From contig NZ_DAXS01000071.1 of assembly GCF_002506515.1 (NCBI RefSeq), positions 788-28,649 on the forward strand: a stretch of DNA of 27,862 bases, given 5' to 3'. Positions 13,794-21,124 of the stretch are shown here, piece by piece. Position 1 is the first letter of the stretch. Every line of letters starts with the position of its first letter. This DNA comes from Caldivirga sp. UBA161. GTDB taxonomy: Archaea > Thermoproteota > Thermoprotei > Thermoproteales > Thermocladiaceae. Both the position numbers and the translations under genes were made by a program. The notes under the pieces are model-generated. The model made no database searches and was not told where the DNA came from. It saw only the letters and a program-made list of their open reading frames with translations.

Positions 13794-13802
13794 ATTTTTA
13801 AG
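13794..13802 (+). promoter_or_regulatory. TATA box for the tungstate/molybdate transporter
   Basis: ATTTTTAAG is centred about 28 bases before the binding-protein ATG at 13826; transcription should start at or very near the ATG. Confidence 0.6.
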
Positions 13803-13825
13803 CGTTATTATTTTACAGATAACGC
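13802..13825 (+). promoter_or_regulatory. ModE-like operator
   Basis: GCGTTAT (13802-13808) and ATAACGC (13819-13825) form a perfect 7-bp inverted repeat with a 10-base spacer, filling exactly the space between the TATA box and the start codon. The CGTTAT/ATAACG half-sites match the core of E. coli-type ModE operators, found in front of modABC. A protein bound here would block the pre-initiation complex, so repression when molybdate or tungstate is plentiful is inferred. No modE gene is in the window. Confidence 0.6.
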
Positions 13826-15013
13826 ATGGCCTCCAACTCCATACTGGCCGCAGCCATAGTAGTGGCTTTAATAGTGGGTGTTGCCGCTGGATATGGGATC
13901 GCCTCAGCTCACGTAGGTAAGGTAACTAGTGCAACTACGTTAACCTCAATAACAACAGTTACATTAACAACCACCTCACCAGTAACAGTTACAGTAACGC
14001 ATGCCCCATCACTTAGCCAACCCTTCATAGTTGGTGCTGCTGGTACATTGAAGTTTGCCTTCACTGATTTACTAAACATAATGAAGGGCATGTACCCTGG
14101 CTTAAATATAGGTCAACCATACTTTAAGGGTAGTGGTGATGTGGCTCAGTATGAGCTTCAAACAAATCAGCTCAGCATAATGGCCTCAGCGGACACCACA
14201 ACAATACCATCAGTACTCTTCACGCATAATTACACTGATTATGAGATAGCCTTCGGCGTGACTCAAATGGTTATTATAGTTGACTTAAATACGACTGCTG
14301 GGCAGGAGGTTTATAGGCTTTGGCAGGAGGCTCAAAGTTACCCACCCTTATCGGCTCAATGGAATAATACCTGGAGGGAGATATTCACTATAATAGCCTT
14401 AAACTCAAGTACAGTGGTTGGGGTCTCAAACCCATTCACTGATCCATCAGGCTACCAGGCACAGTGCATGATTAAGTTAGCTGGATTAGCGTTCTTCAAT
14501 AATGCATCATACCTGTATGATGCTATTTACGGCCACTCAAGTAAGTACTTCATGAGGAATACTGAGATAGATTTATTCACTTTAATGCAAGCTGGCCAGA
14601 TTCAATTCATACTATCAGCGTACTTAAGTAATGCACTACCACAGACGCAGGAGTATAAGGGGACAGCCTACATAACGTTACCCCCTATGGTTAACCTAGG
14701 TAATTTAAGCTACGTACCCTACTACCACCAGGTTAATGTAACGTGGACTGAGGTTGGGGTCACTAAAACATTCATATGCAACCCAGTGGTGTACACAGTA
14801 ACAATACCTAAGAATGCCCCTAACCCAACGGCTGCATTATATTTCCTAACACTACTCTACAGCCCAATAGGGCAGAAGATACTTGAGGAGAATGGTATTC
14901 AACCAATAGTACCAGGAATAGTATACGGTAATTACAGTAATGTACCAGCCATCTTAAGGCCATTCACGGCGCCAGTTAGCCAATACCCACAGTATGCCCC
15001 AATATTCCCGTGA
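13826..15013 (+). CDS. wtpA: Tungstate/molybdate ABC transporter, substrate-binding protein
   Basis: A 395-residue secreted, membrane-anchored binding protein. Residues 6-26 are one hydrophobic segment without a lipobox Cys; 32-62 is a Thr-rich linker, common in crenarchaeal binding proteins; the binding domain starts near 66 with FIVGAAGTLKFAF. GVSNPFTDPSGYQAQ (about 199-213) matches the WtpA/ModA oxyanion loop. Several N-glycosylation sequons (for example NYT, NTT, NNT, NAS, NVT) are visible, as expected for an exported archaeal protein. The permease and ATPase follow on the same strand. Tungstate is the likelier ligand in a hyperthermophile, but the sequence alone cannot separate tungstate, molybdate and sulfate. 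Confidence 0.87.
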   Translation: MASNSILAAAIVVALIVGVAAGYGIASAHVGKVTSATTLTSITTVTLTTTSPVTVTVTHAPSLSQPFIVGAAGTLKFAFTDLLNIMKGMYPGLNIGQPYFKGSGDVAQYELQTNQLSIMASADTTTIPSVLFTHNYTDYEIAFGVTQMVIIVDLNTTAGQEVYRLWQEAQSYPPLSAQWNNTWREIFTIIALNSSTVVGVSNPFTDPSGYQAQCMIKLAGLAFFNNASYLYDAIYGHSSKYFMRNTEIDLFTLMQAGQIQFILSAYLSNALPQTQEYKGTAYITLPPMVNLGNLSYVPYYHQVNVTWTEVGVTKTFICNPVVYTVTIPKNAPNPTAALYFLTLLYSPIGQKILEENGIQPIVPGIVYGNYSNVPAILRPFTAPVSQYPQYAPIFP

Positions 15014-15042
15014 TTTTAATCAATTTTAAACCTTTTTTAAAA
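15014..15042 (+). terminator. T-rich end of wtpA and TATA box of the permease
   Basis: Three T tracts (T4, T4, T6) follow the wtpA stop and could end much of the wtpA transcript. The last one, TTTTTAAAA at 15034-15042, also sits about 27 bases before the permease ATG at 15065 and so may be a second promoter. This would allow more binding protein than permease to be made. Confidence 0.45.
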
Positions 15043-15064
15043 CACTTTCTAGGTGCCTTTAAAT

Positions 15065-15982
15065 ATGGTTTACATTGGTGAACTCCCCCTTAAAGTAGCT
15101 TTAGTAGCCTCATTACTCATATTAGCCATCTTAATAATCTACCCACTAATACTAATTATAGTATTAGGATCACCCCAAATCACCTCAGCATTATCCGTGG
15201 GTAGTTTCATAGAAGCTGTTGAAGTCACAGCCATCATGTCAACACTATCAGCCCTAGTGGCAGTGGTAATGGGTACTCCACTAGCCTACCTGCTGGCTAG
15301 GTATGAGTTCCGCCTTAAGCAATTGCTTGACTCGATAATAGACATACCAATAATGATACCTCACATAATAGTCGGCATAATGATAGTCTTAGCCTTCGCA
15401 TCCAAGTATAGTGTACTGTTTAATTCACTTAATGCAGTTATCATGCATTTAAGAGCCTTTAACTTAACCCTACTCCACTATGGGTTCCTCCACATCCTCC
15501 TATCACCTATGGTTAATGCGTTAATATACGTTTTATCAGTGGTGGTGGGTATTAAATTCATTAATACACTTTGGGGTGCTGTTGCAGCTGTGGCCTTCCT
15601 ATCATCAACATACTACATTAGGGTTACTGAAGCCGCAGTATCCATGGTTAATCCTGAAATGGAGATAGTTGCCAGGACCCTTGGGGCGAGTCCAAGTAGG
15701 GTGTTTGTGTCAATAACGCTACCTAAAGTGTGGAGGGCTATGGCTAATGGTGCGCTATTATCATGGGCTCGTTCAGTATCTGAGGCTGGTGCCTTATTCA
15801 TAATAGCGTACAGCATATACTTCAACGGTGGTTACGTTTACCCAGCATCAGTCTATATTTATGAGAGTTATGTTGGAGTTGGGTTAAGTAATGCAGTTAA
15901 GTATTCGGCTGCATTGCTTGTGGTTGTATTAGCAATATTCGTAGTTTACAGGGTTATTTTAAGCATTAGGAGGGGTGGTTAA
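15065..15982 (+). CDS. wtpB: Tungstate/molybdate ABC transporter, permease
   Basis: A 305-residue permease of the ModB/CysT family with about six to seven membrane helices. The cytoplasmic EAA loop is EIVARTLGASPSRVFVSITLPKVW, with the conserved G, where the ATPase docks. The ATG at 15065 (MVYIGELPLK) is preferred because of the TATA spacing; a GTG four codons earlier (15053) is possible. Its TAA stop is immediately followed by the ATPase GTG, and AGGAGGGGTGG inside its 3' end is the ribosome binding site for that gene, so the two are tightly coupled. Confidence 0.88.
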   Translation: MVYIGELPLKVALVASLLILAILIIYPLILIIVLGSPQITSALSVGSFIEAVEVTAIMSTLSALVAVVMGTPLAYLLARYEFRLKQLLDSIIDIPIMIPHIIVGIMIVLAFASKYSVLFNSLNAVIMHLRAFNLTLLHYGFLHILLSPMVNALIYVLSVVVGIKFINTLWGAVAAVAFLSSTYYIRVTEAAVSMVNPEMEIVARTLGASPSRVFVSITLPKVWRAMANGALLSWARSVSEAGALFIIAYSIYFNGGYVYPASVYIYESYVGVGLSNAVKYSAALLVVVLAIFVVYRVILSIRRGG

Positions 15983-17020
15983 GTGGGGGTTGCCCTTAAG
16001 CTAATTGATGTTGAGTTGAGGCTTGGATCCTTTAAACTAGGCCCAATAACAACTTCAGTAAGTGATGGAACATACAACGTGATAATGGGGCCAACTGGTA
16101 GTGGTAAGTCAACGTTAATTAAAATAATAGCTGGAGCCTACAGGCCTAATTCAGGCTCAGTGGTCATTAATGGGGAGGATGTCACGGATAAACCCCCTGA
16201 ATTAAGGGGGATAGCTTACGTTCCTCAGGGTTATGCGCTTTTTGACCACATGACTGTTTACGAGAATATTGAGTACGGCCTTAAGGTTAGGGGTGTGCCT
16301 AAGAGGATTAGGGCTATTGAGGTGCGTAGGATTGCTGAAGATTTAGGCATACTTAACCTACTTAATAGGGGGGTTAAGGGCTTGAGTGGTGGTGAGAGTC
16401 AGAAGGTTGCCTTAGCCAGGGCTCTCGTCATTAAGCCTAAGGTACTTCTACTTGATGAACCAATGTCAATGATGGATGTTAGCACAAGGGAGAGCCTAAT
16501 ACCACTCCTAAGGAGTATACCAAGTAAATTCAATACCGTTGTAGTGCATGTTACTCATGATAGGAATGAGGCCTACACCTTAGCCGATAAGATACTTGTA
16601 CTTAATAATGGGCAGTTGATTGAGGAGAATGAGCCAGAAGCAATATTTACAAGACCCAGTAGGCTCTTCACCGCACAGTTCGTGGGCTTTAGTAATATAA
16701 TACCCGCAACAGCTGTTAAGTCCCCCCAAGGCTCAATGGTACTTATTGGGAATCACGTCCTATACTCAACGGAGAGGGTTGAGGGTAAGGTTTACGTCTG
16801 TATTAGGCCTGAGTGGTTTAGGGAGGGTAATGGGGATGAGGGTAATATCATTAAGGGTGTGGTACTTGAGGTTGAGAGGGCTAGCATGGGCTTTAGGGTA
16901 ATGATTAATGTTGATGGAGTACCCTTAACTGCGATTACTCAATCAAAGCCAAGTAAGGGGGATTCCCTTAGCCTAACCATACCACCCAACCTAATCCACC
17001 TAATACCAGCCACTGAATAA
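15983..17020 (+). CDS. wtpC: Tungstate/molybdate ABC transporter, ATPase
   Basis: A 345-residue ABC ATPase. Walker A GPTGSGKST is at 36-44, the Q-loop Gln at 72, the signature LSGGESQKVALARAL at 134-148, Walker B VLLLDEP at 154-160, and the switch His192 in HVTHD. After about residue 240 comes a regulatory C-terminal region of the TOBE type, the oxyanion-binding module of ModC/WtpC and CysA proteins. The start is GTG, directly after the permease stop and preceded by AGGAGG. It powers uptake through the permease. Confidence 0.9.
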   Translation: MGVALKLIDVELRLGSFKLGPITTSVSDGTYNVIMGPTGSGKSTLIKIIAGAYRPNSGSVVINGEDVTDKPPELRGIAYVPQGYALFDHMTVYENIEYGLKVRGVPKRIRAIEVRRIAEDLGILNLLNRGVKGLSGGESQKVALARALVIKPKVLLLDEPMSMMDVSTRESLIPLLRSIPSKFNTVVVHVTHDRNEAYTLADKILVLNNGQLIEENEPEAIFTRPSRLFTAQFVGFSNIIPATAVKSPQGSMVLIGNHVLYSTERVEGKVYVCIRPEWFREGNGDEGNIIKGVVLEVERASMGFRVMINVDGVPLTAITQSKPSKGDSLSLTIPPNLIHLIPATE

Positions 17021-17054
17021 GTACTGTTTTTAATAAGGGTTAAGTGGGGCTTTA

Positions 17055-18197
17055 ATGATGAGGAACTGGTTCATAATAATTCAGGGGCTATTACCCATGA
17101 TGCTTATATCCGCCTACCAATACAGTTGGAATCTACTCATAACACCATTAATGAGGAGCCTCAATGTTGATTTACCAGCAATTCAAGTAGCCTACTCACT
17201 ATTTGTCCTATTCTCCACGATTTCACAGGTGCTTGGGGGTTATGTTGCTGATAGGAGGGGGCCTAGGTTAATTGGTGTAACTGGCGGTGTATTAGCTGGC
17301 TTAGGTATGATGGCGTCACCGCTTGTTCACGGTGTTAACCAATTCTACGCTTTATGGTCAATGGGGAGTATTGGAGTTGGCTTAATCTACGGCGTATCAA
17401 TAAACCTAGGAGTTAAGTGGTTTAGTAGGACTAGGGGCTTAGCCACAGGCATCATAAACATGGGTTTTGGGCTTGGGGCAACATTCTTCAACCCCCTAAT
17501 AACGCTATTGATTATTAAGGGTGAGTACAGGTACCCAATGATACTAATAGGTGTATTAATATTAGTCATAGTCATACCCTTAATGTCAATAGCCAAATAT
17601 CCCCCAAGTCAAGTTAGGGGCATGCAGCTTACTAAAATACCCCCAGGCTTCTGGCTTGCCTTCCTATCATTCTCATTAATGGGTATCCCACTTCAATTAT
17701 TCTCATCAAGCCTCTCAGTACTGGGTGAGGGCTACGGCTATATCATAGTGTCCACGGCAGCATCCCTACTCCCCCTATTCAGTGGGATTGGTAGGCCAAT
17801 AATGGGTTCAATATCGGATAAGTTAAGTAGGAGGAGGACTATTCTTGTAACCGGCACTGTGTTAACAGCCTCAATGCTAACACTGCTTATTCACTCACCC
17901 ATAGCCTACGTGGTATCAACAATAATTACTGGTGTTTTCGGGGGTTCAGTAATAACGTTATTCGCATCCCTTGTGGGTGATGAATACGGTATAGTTAACT
18001 CAACTTTCCTATTCGGCGTGCTCTACAATGGTAAATTCGTGTCGGCCCTAATGGGTAGTGTGGTTTTCGCAGAGCTACTTAGGGCCATTAACTTAACTAA
18101 TTCACTCATAATTGAAGCCTCCCTGACAGCAGCATCAATATTAATATTCGTAGCCTTCACCAAGGCCCAGCCTAGGAGGCGGATGGCTATTATTTGA
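17055..18197 (+). CDS. MFS transporter, oxalate/formate antiporter-like
   Basis: A 380-residue major facilitator protein with 12 likely helices. The loop 2-3 motif is GGYVADRRGPRLIG (about 61-74) and its repeat in the second half is GSISDKLSRRRTI. The N-terminal half (SWNLLITPLMRSL, GVSINLGVKWFSRTRGLATGI) resembles the oxalate/formate antiporter group, which carries small monocarboxylates; the real substrate is unknown. A TATA box GTTTTTAATA (17026-17035) lies 26 bases before the double ATG, so it is likely transcribed apart from the ABC transporter. Either ATG (17055 or 17058) could be used. Confidence 0.85.
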   Translation: MMRNWFIIIQGLLPMMLISAYQYSWNLLITPLMRSLNVDLPAIQVAYSLFVLFSTISQVLGGYVADRRGPRLIGVTGGVLAGLGMMASPLVHGVNQFYALWSMGSIGVGLIYGVSINLGVKWFSRTRGLATGIINMGFGLGATFFNPLITLLIIKGEYRYPMILIGVLILVIVIPLMSIAKYPPSQVRGMQLTKIPPGFWLAFLSFSLMGIPLQLFSSSLSVLGEGYGYIIVSTAASLLPLFSGIGRPIMGSISDKLSRRRTILVTGTVLTASMLTLLIHSPIAYVVSTIITGVFGGSVITLFASLVGDEYGIVNSTFLFGVLYNGKFVSALMGSVVFAELLRAINLTNSLIIEASLTAASILIFVAFTKAQPRRRMAII

Positions 18198-18203
18198 AAA
18201 ACA

Positions 18204-18212
18204 CTTAATAAT
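18204..18212 (+). promoter_or_regulatory. TATA box for the signal peptidase gene
   Basis: CTTAATAAT is centred 25-26 bases before the ATG at 18233, predicting a leaderless mRNA. Confidence 0.45.
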
Positions 18213-18232
18213 GCGCCTTCACGGGGTCCTGC

Positions 18233-18715
18233 ATGGACTCTAGTAAGGTATTAAATACAGTTGGCTACATTGCCTTAGCGGTAATACTGGTTTACCTAAT
18301 ACTGAGCATAGCAGGCATCGTTAAGATACCATGGGCCACAGTGGGTGGTTTTAGTATGGAGCCCACCCTGGAGTCCGGTACATTAGTGGTACTATGCCCA
18401 GTACCAAGTAACATCACTGCGCTTCTCGGCCACGTGGTCGTTTATGACCATTACGGTGAGTACATAATACATAGAGTTATAGATGTTTATCAATCAGCCG
18501 GCACCTACTACGTTATCACTAAGGGTGATGCAAACCAGGTTGCTGATCCATGGAATACGCCTATTAATCAAGTGTATGGGGTAGTGTGCTTAAGCATGCA
18601 GTACGTGGGTTTAATAACGCTGGTGCTTAGGAAGCCGCCTACGTTAATGCTGGCTATTGTAACAATGCTAGTTCTTTGGCTTGCGTTAAATGAGGTTGAG
18701 AAGAGGGTTAAATGA
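18233..18715 (+). CDS. Signal peptidase I, archaeal (S26B) type
   Basis: A 160-residue membrane protease that removes signal peptides. The nucleophile is Ser41 in GGFSMEPTL, His80 in YIIHRVI takes the place of the bacterial Lys (the archaeal/eukaryotic ER type), and Asp99 in TKGDAN completes the site. There is one N-terminal membrane segment (about 9-30) and one near the C-terminus (about 135-152), a common archaeal arrangement. The following uS13 gene has its own TATA box, which begins 10 bases after this stop. Confidence 0.9.
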   Translation: MDSSKVLNTVGYIALAVILVYLILSIAGIVKIPWATVGGFSMEPTLESGTLVVLCPVPSNITALLGHVVVYDHYGEYIIHRVIDVYQSAGTYYVITKGDANQVADPWNTPINQVYGVVCLSMQYVGLITLVLRKPPTLMLAIVTMLVLWLALNEVEKRVK

Positions 18716-18725
18716 AGTGAAAACG

Positions 18726-18733
18726 CATATAAA
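18726..18733 (+). promoter_or_regulatory. TATA box that decides the uS13 start
   Basis: CATATAAA is centred 27 bases before the ATG at 18756. This favours the MSEASQG start over an in-frame TTG- or GTG-type start near 18690, which would overlap the signal peptidase gene. Confidence 0.6.
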
Positions 18734-18743
18734 GGGAGGTTTG

Positions 18744-18780
18744 GCCTGCCTCCTAATGTCTGAGGCTAGTCAAGGCAGGC
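18744..18780. repeat. 8-bp inverted repeat around the uS13 start codon
   Basis: GCCTGCCT (18744-18751) and AGGCAGGC (18773-18780) are exact reverse complements, 21 bases apart, with the uS13 ATG between them. If the mRNA starts at the ATG the left arm is not transcribed, so this would be a DNA site; if transcription starts earlier, it would hide the start codon in a hairpin. Confidence 0.4.
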
Positions 18781-19244
18781 AGATAGTGCGTGTTGGGGAT
18801 ACTGACTTAGATGGGTCTAAGGCTGTTGCCTACGCGTTGGCTAAGATTAAGGGTATTGGCGTATCCACTGCCGTTGCCATATGCAGGAACCTGGGTATTA
18901 ATCCACTGGTTAAGTTAGGGGAATTGAATGAGGAGATGGTTAGGAAGCTTGATTGGGCGGTTAGGAACCTTCACCAAGCAGCCCCAGCCTGGTTCGTTAA
19001 TAGGCCTAAGGACCCTGAAACAGGCAGGAACATACACCTAATAGGCGCTGACCTAATACTAACGGCTAGGAATGATATAGAGAGGGAGAGGCGCATACTG
19101 TCCTGGAGGGGGATTAGGCATAACCTAGGCTTGAAGGTTAGGGGGCAGAGGACTAGGACAACCGGTAGGCTTGGGCCAGTGGCTGGTGTTCAACGTAGGA
19201 GAATGCCCACTGGAGCCGGTGGAGGGGAGGGTGGCCAAGGTTAA
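18756..19244 (+). CDS. rps13: 30S ribosomal protein uS13
   Basis: A 162-residue archaeal uS13. VRVGDTDLDGSKAVAYALAK is the archaeal N-terminal motif, followed by the helix-hairpin-helix IKGIGVSTAVAICRNLGI, the DLILTARNDIERERRI helix, SWRGIRHNLGLKVRGQRTRTTGR near the C-terminus (rRNA contact) and a Gly-rich tail. The start at 18756 is chosen from the TATA box 27 bases upstream and from where the family normally begins. In most archaea rps13 heads an operon with rps4 and rps11; here a nitrilase-family gene follows instead. Confidence 0.95.
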   Translation: MSEASQGRQIVRVGDTDLDGSKAVAYALAKIKGIGVSTAVAICRNLGINPLVKLGELNEEMVRKLDWAVRNLHQAAPAWFVNRPKDPETGRNIHLIGADLILTARNDIERERRILSWRGIRHNLGLKVRGQRTRTTGRLGPVAGVQRRRMPTGAGGGEGGQG

Positions 19245-19289
19245 TTGCCCTGAATAACACTTATTAACTTCCCTCATTAAGCCTTCCTA

Positions 19290-20129
19290 ATGCTGAGGAT
19301 ACACTTAATTCAGTACGCCAGTAAACTGGGTGATCCTGAGTATAACATAGGTAGGTTAAGGGAGTACGCTAAAAGTAATTGTAGGGGTGATGGTAATGAT
19401 GTCTTAATCACCCCTGAATTATACGTACCAGGCTACATGTCCAAGGACCTCCTCCTCCAGATAGCTGAACCACTGGATGGTAAGTCTGTAAGTGAGTTAA
19501 CTGAAATAGCGAGGGAGGGTAAATGCACAATAGTTACTGGTATTGCTGAGAGGGATAAGGACACTGGGGTTGTTTATAATTCAGCAGTGGCCATTGGGGA
19601 GAATGGCTTACTGGCATTCTATAGGAAGAGGCACCTACCCAGTTACGGGGTCTTTGATGAATCAAGGTACTTCGGCATCGGTAGGGGTGATGCACCAGTC
19701 TTCCTGTTAAACGGAATTAAGGCTGGGTTAGCCATATGCTACGACGCCTTCTACCCTGAGGTCTCCAGGGCGTTAATGCTTAAGGGTGCTAAGGTTCAAT
19801 TATACATAAGCGCAGCCCCAGATATGTCGAGGCCCCACTTTGAAACATTCATTAGGGCTAGGGCCATGGAGAACGTATCCTTCGTAATATACGTTAACAC
19901 CATTGGGCAGTACGATGGCTTAGGCTTCTTCGGGGGAAGCTTCATAGTGGATCCCCTTGGGGAGGTTGTGGCTAAGGCTAAGTACTATGAGGAGGACACT
20001 GTGGTTACTGAAATTGACCCAAGCCTAGTGGATAACTACAGGTCAATAAGGCCAATACTGAAGGACTACACTTGGGATGATGTTAGGTATCTGCTTAGGA
20101 ATTATAAGTCAAGCTACAGGGTGTATTAG
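19290..20129 (+). CDS. Nitrilase-superfamily amidohydrolase
   Basis: A 279-residue carbon-nitrogen hydrolase. The Glu-Lys-Cys triad is visible: Glu43 in TPELYVPGY, Lys113 in YRKRHLPSYG, and Cys150 in AICYDAFYPE; Glu or Asp of SYGVFDESRYF (about 118-128) and the ARAMENVSFVIYVN helix are standard. Such enzymes cleave amides or carbamoyl groups, or supply ammonia. The closest groups are omega-amidase, carbamoylputrescine amidase or NAD synthase-type domains; the substrate cannot be told. It is preceded by a TATA-like CTTATTAAC about 28 bases before the ATG, so it is likely leaderless. Confidence 0.88.
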   Translation: MLRIHLIQYASKLGDPEYNIGRLREYAKSNCRGDGNDVLITPELYVPGYMSKDLLLQIAEPLDGKSVSELTEIAREGKCTIVTGIAERDKDTGVVYNSAVAIGENGLLAFYRKRHLPSYGVFDESRYFGIGRGDAPVFLLNGIKAGLAICYDAFYPEVSRALMLKGAKVQLYISAAPDMSRPHFETFIRARAMENVSFVIYVNTIGQYDGLGFFGGSFIVDPLGEVVAKAKYYEEDTVVTEIDPSLVDNYRSIRPILKDYTWDDVRYLLRNYKSSYRVY

Positions 20130-20190
20130 CAGTTAAATTAGTTAAAATGATTCGTGGAAAAACTATAAAAATGGTTAACCCCGGCAATTA

Positions 20191-21096
20191 GTGAAGTTCA
20201 CTATGGCTTTCATTTTTGAGCTGCCTAAGGAAATAAACGATGCGCTGAGCCTCATCATTAATGAGCTTGGTAATTTACTTAGTGGAATCAACATGCCTCC
20301 CAACTTAAGGGAATCAGCAATGCATTACATTCAAAATAAGGGTAAGATGATTAGGCCCCTCCTAACCCTAATAACAACCCACACTCTGAATGGTAATTTA
20401 ATGGATGCCGTTAACCCAGCCATTGCAGTTGAGCTAGTTCACGTGGCTACCCTGCTTCAGGATGATATAATTGATGGGCACTTAATGAGGAGGGGTTCTG
20501 AAACCCCATTTAAGAGGTACGGGACCGAATACACTATATTAGCCAGTGACTTATTAATTGCTAAGGCAATAGAGTACTCGTTGAAGTCTAAGACTAGGAG
20601 GATAACTATGGAGTTAACTAATGCGGCATTAAGATTAGCCATAGGGCAATCCTATGAGCTTGAGTATAAGCTGAACAGTAAGGTGGATATGAATATTTAC
20701 ATGAGGATTATTGAGAATAAGACGGCATCACTGATCTCAGCTGCAATAGTGCTGGGTGGTTACGTAGCTGGTGCGGATAATAACACTATTAATTTACTTA
20801 GGTCCCTTGGGGAGAAGCTCGGTGCAGCGTATCAGATAAGGGATGATATAATAGATTACCTTAACCTAGATGAGGATAATCCAAAGGGCTTAAGGAGCAT
20901 TGACGTTAATGTAATTGATGCACTTAAGGCCGAGGGCTTCAGTGATCCACTTAAGGAGGCTTATAGATTATTCATGAACTACATGGGTGAGGCAAGGGCA
21001 ATTGCCGCATCAGTAAGGGGTGGTGAAGTCTTCGTGAACATTATTGACTTCCTTCAGGATCCCTTAACTAAGCTTATTGAGGGGAATAAGAATTAG
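20191..21096 (+). CDS. Polyprenyl (geranylgeranyl-type) diphosphate synthase
   Basis: A 301-residue trans-prenyltransferase that builds C15-C25 chains for archaeal lipids. GKMIRP (51-56) binds IPP, the first Asp-rich motif is DDIID (91-95) followed by MRRGSETPF, and the second is RDDIIDYL with Asp218, Asp219 and Asp222. The usual GK after the second motif is replaced by NPKGLRSID, which is slightly unusual. The GTG start at 20191 is preferred: ACTATAAAAA is centred about 25 bases upstream, so the mRNA would be leaderless; an ATG at 20203 is the alternative. Product chain length is not certain. Confidence 0.88.
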   Translation: MKFTMAFIFELPKEINDALSLIINELGNLLSGINMPPNLRESAMHYIQNKGKMIRPLLTLITTHTLNGNLMDAVNPAIAVELVHVATLLQDDIIDGHLMRRGSETPFKRYGTEYTILASDLLIAKAIEYSLKSKTRRITMELTNAALRLAIGQSYELEYKLNSKVDMNIYMRIIENKTASLISAAIVLGGYVAGADNNTINLLRSLGEKLGAAYQIRDDIIDYLNLDEDNPKGLRSIDVNVIDALKAEGFSDPLKEAYRLFMNYMGEARAIAASVRGGEVFVNIIDFLQDPLTKLIEGNKN

Positions 21097-21124
21097 GTTT
21101 AAGGATTAAGGTATTTTAAGCCTA

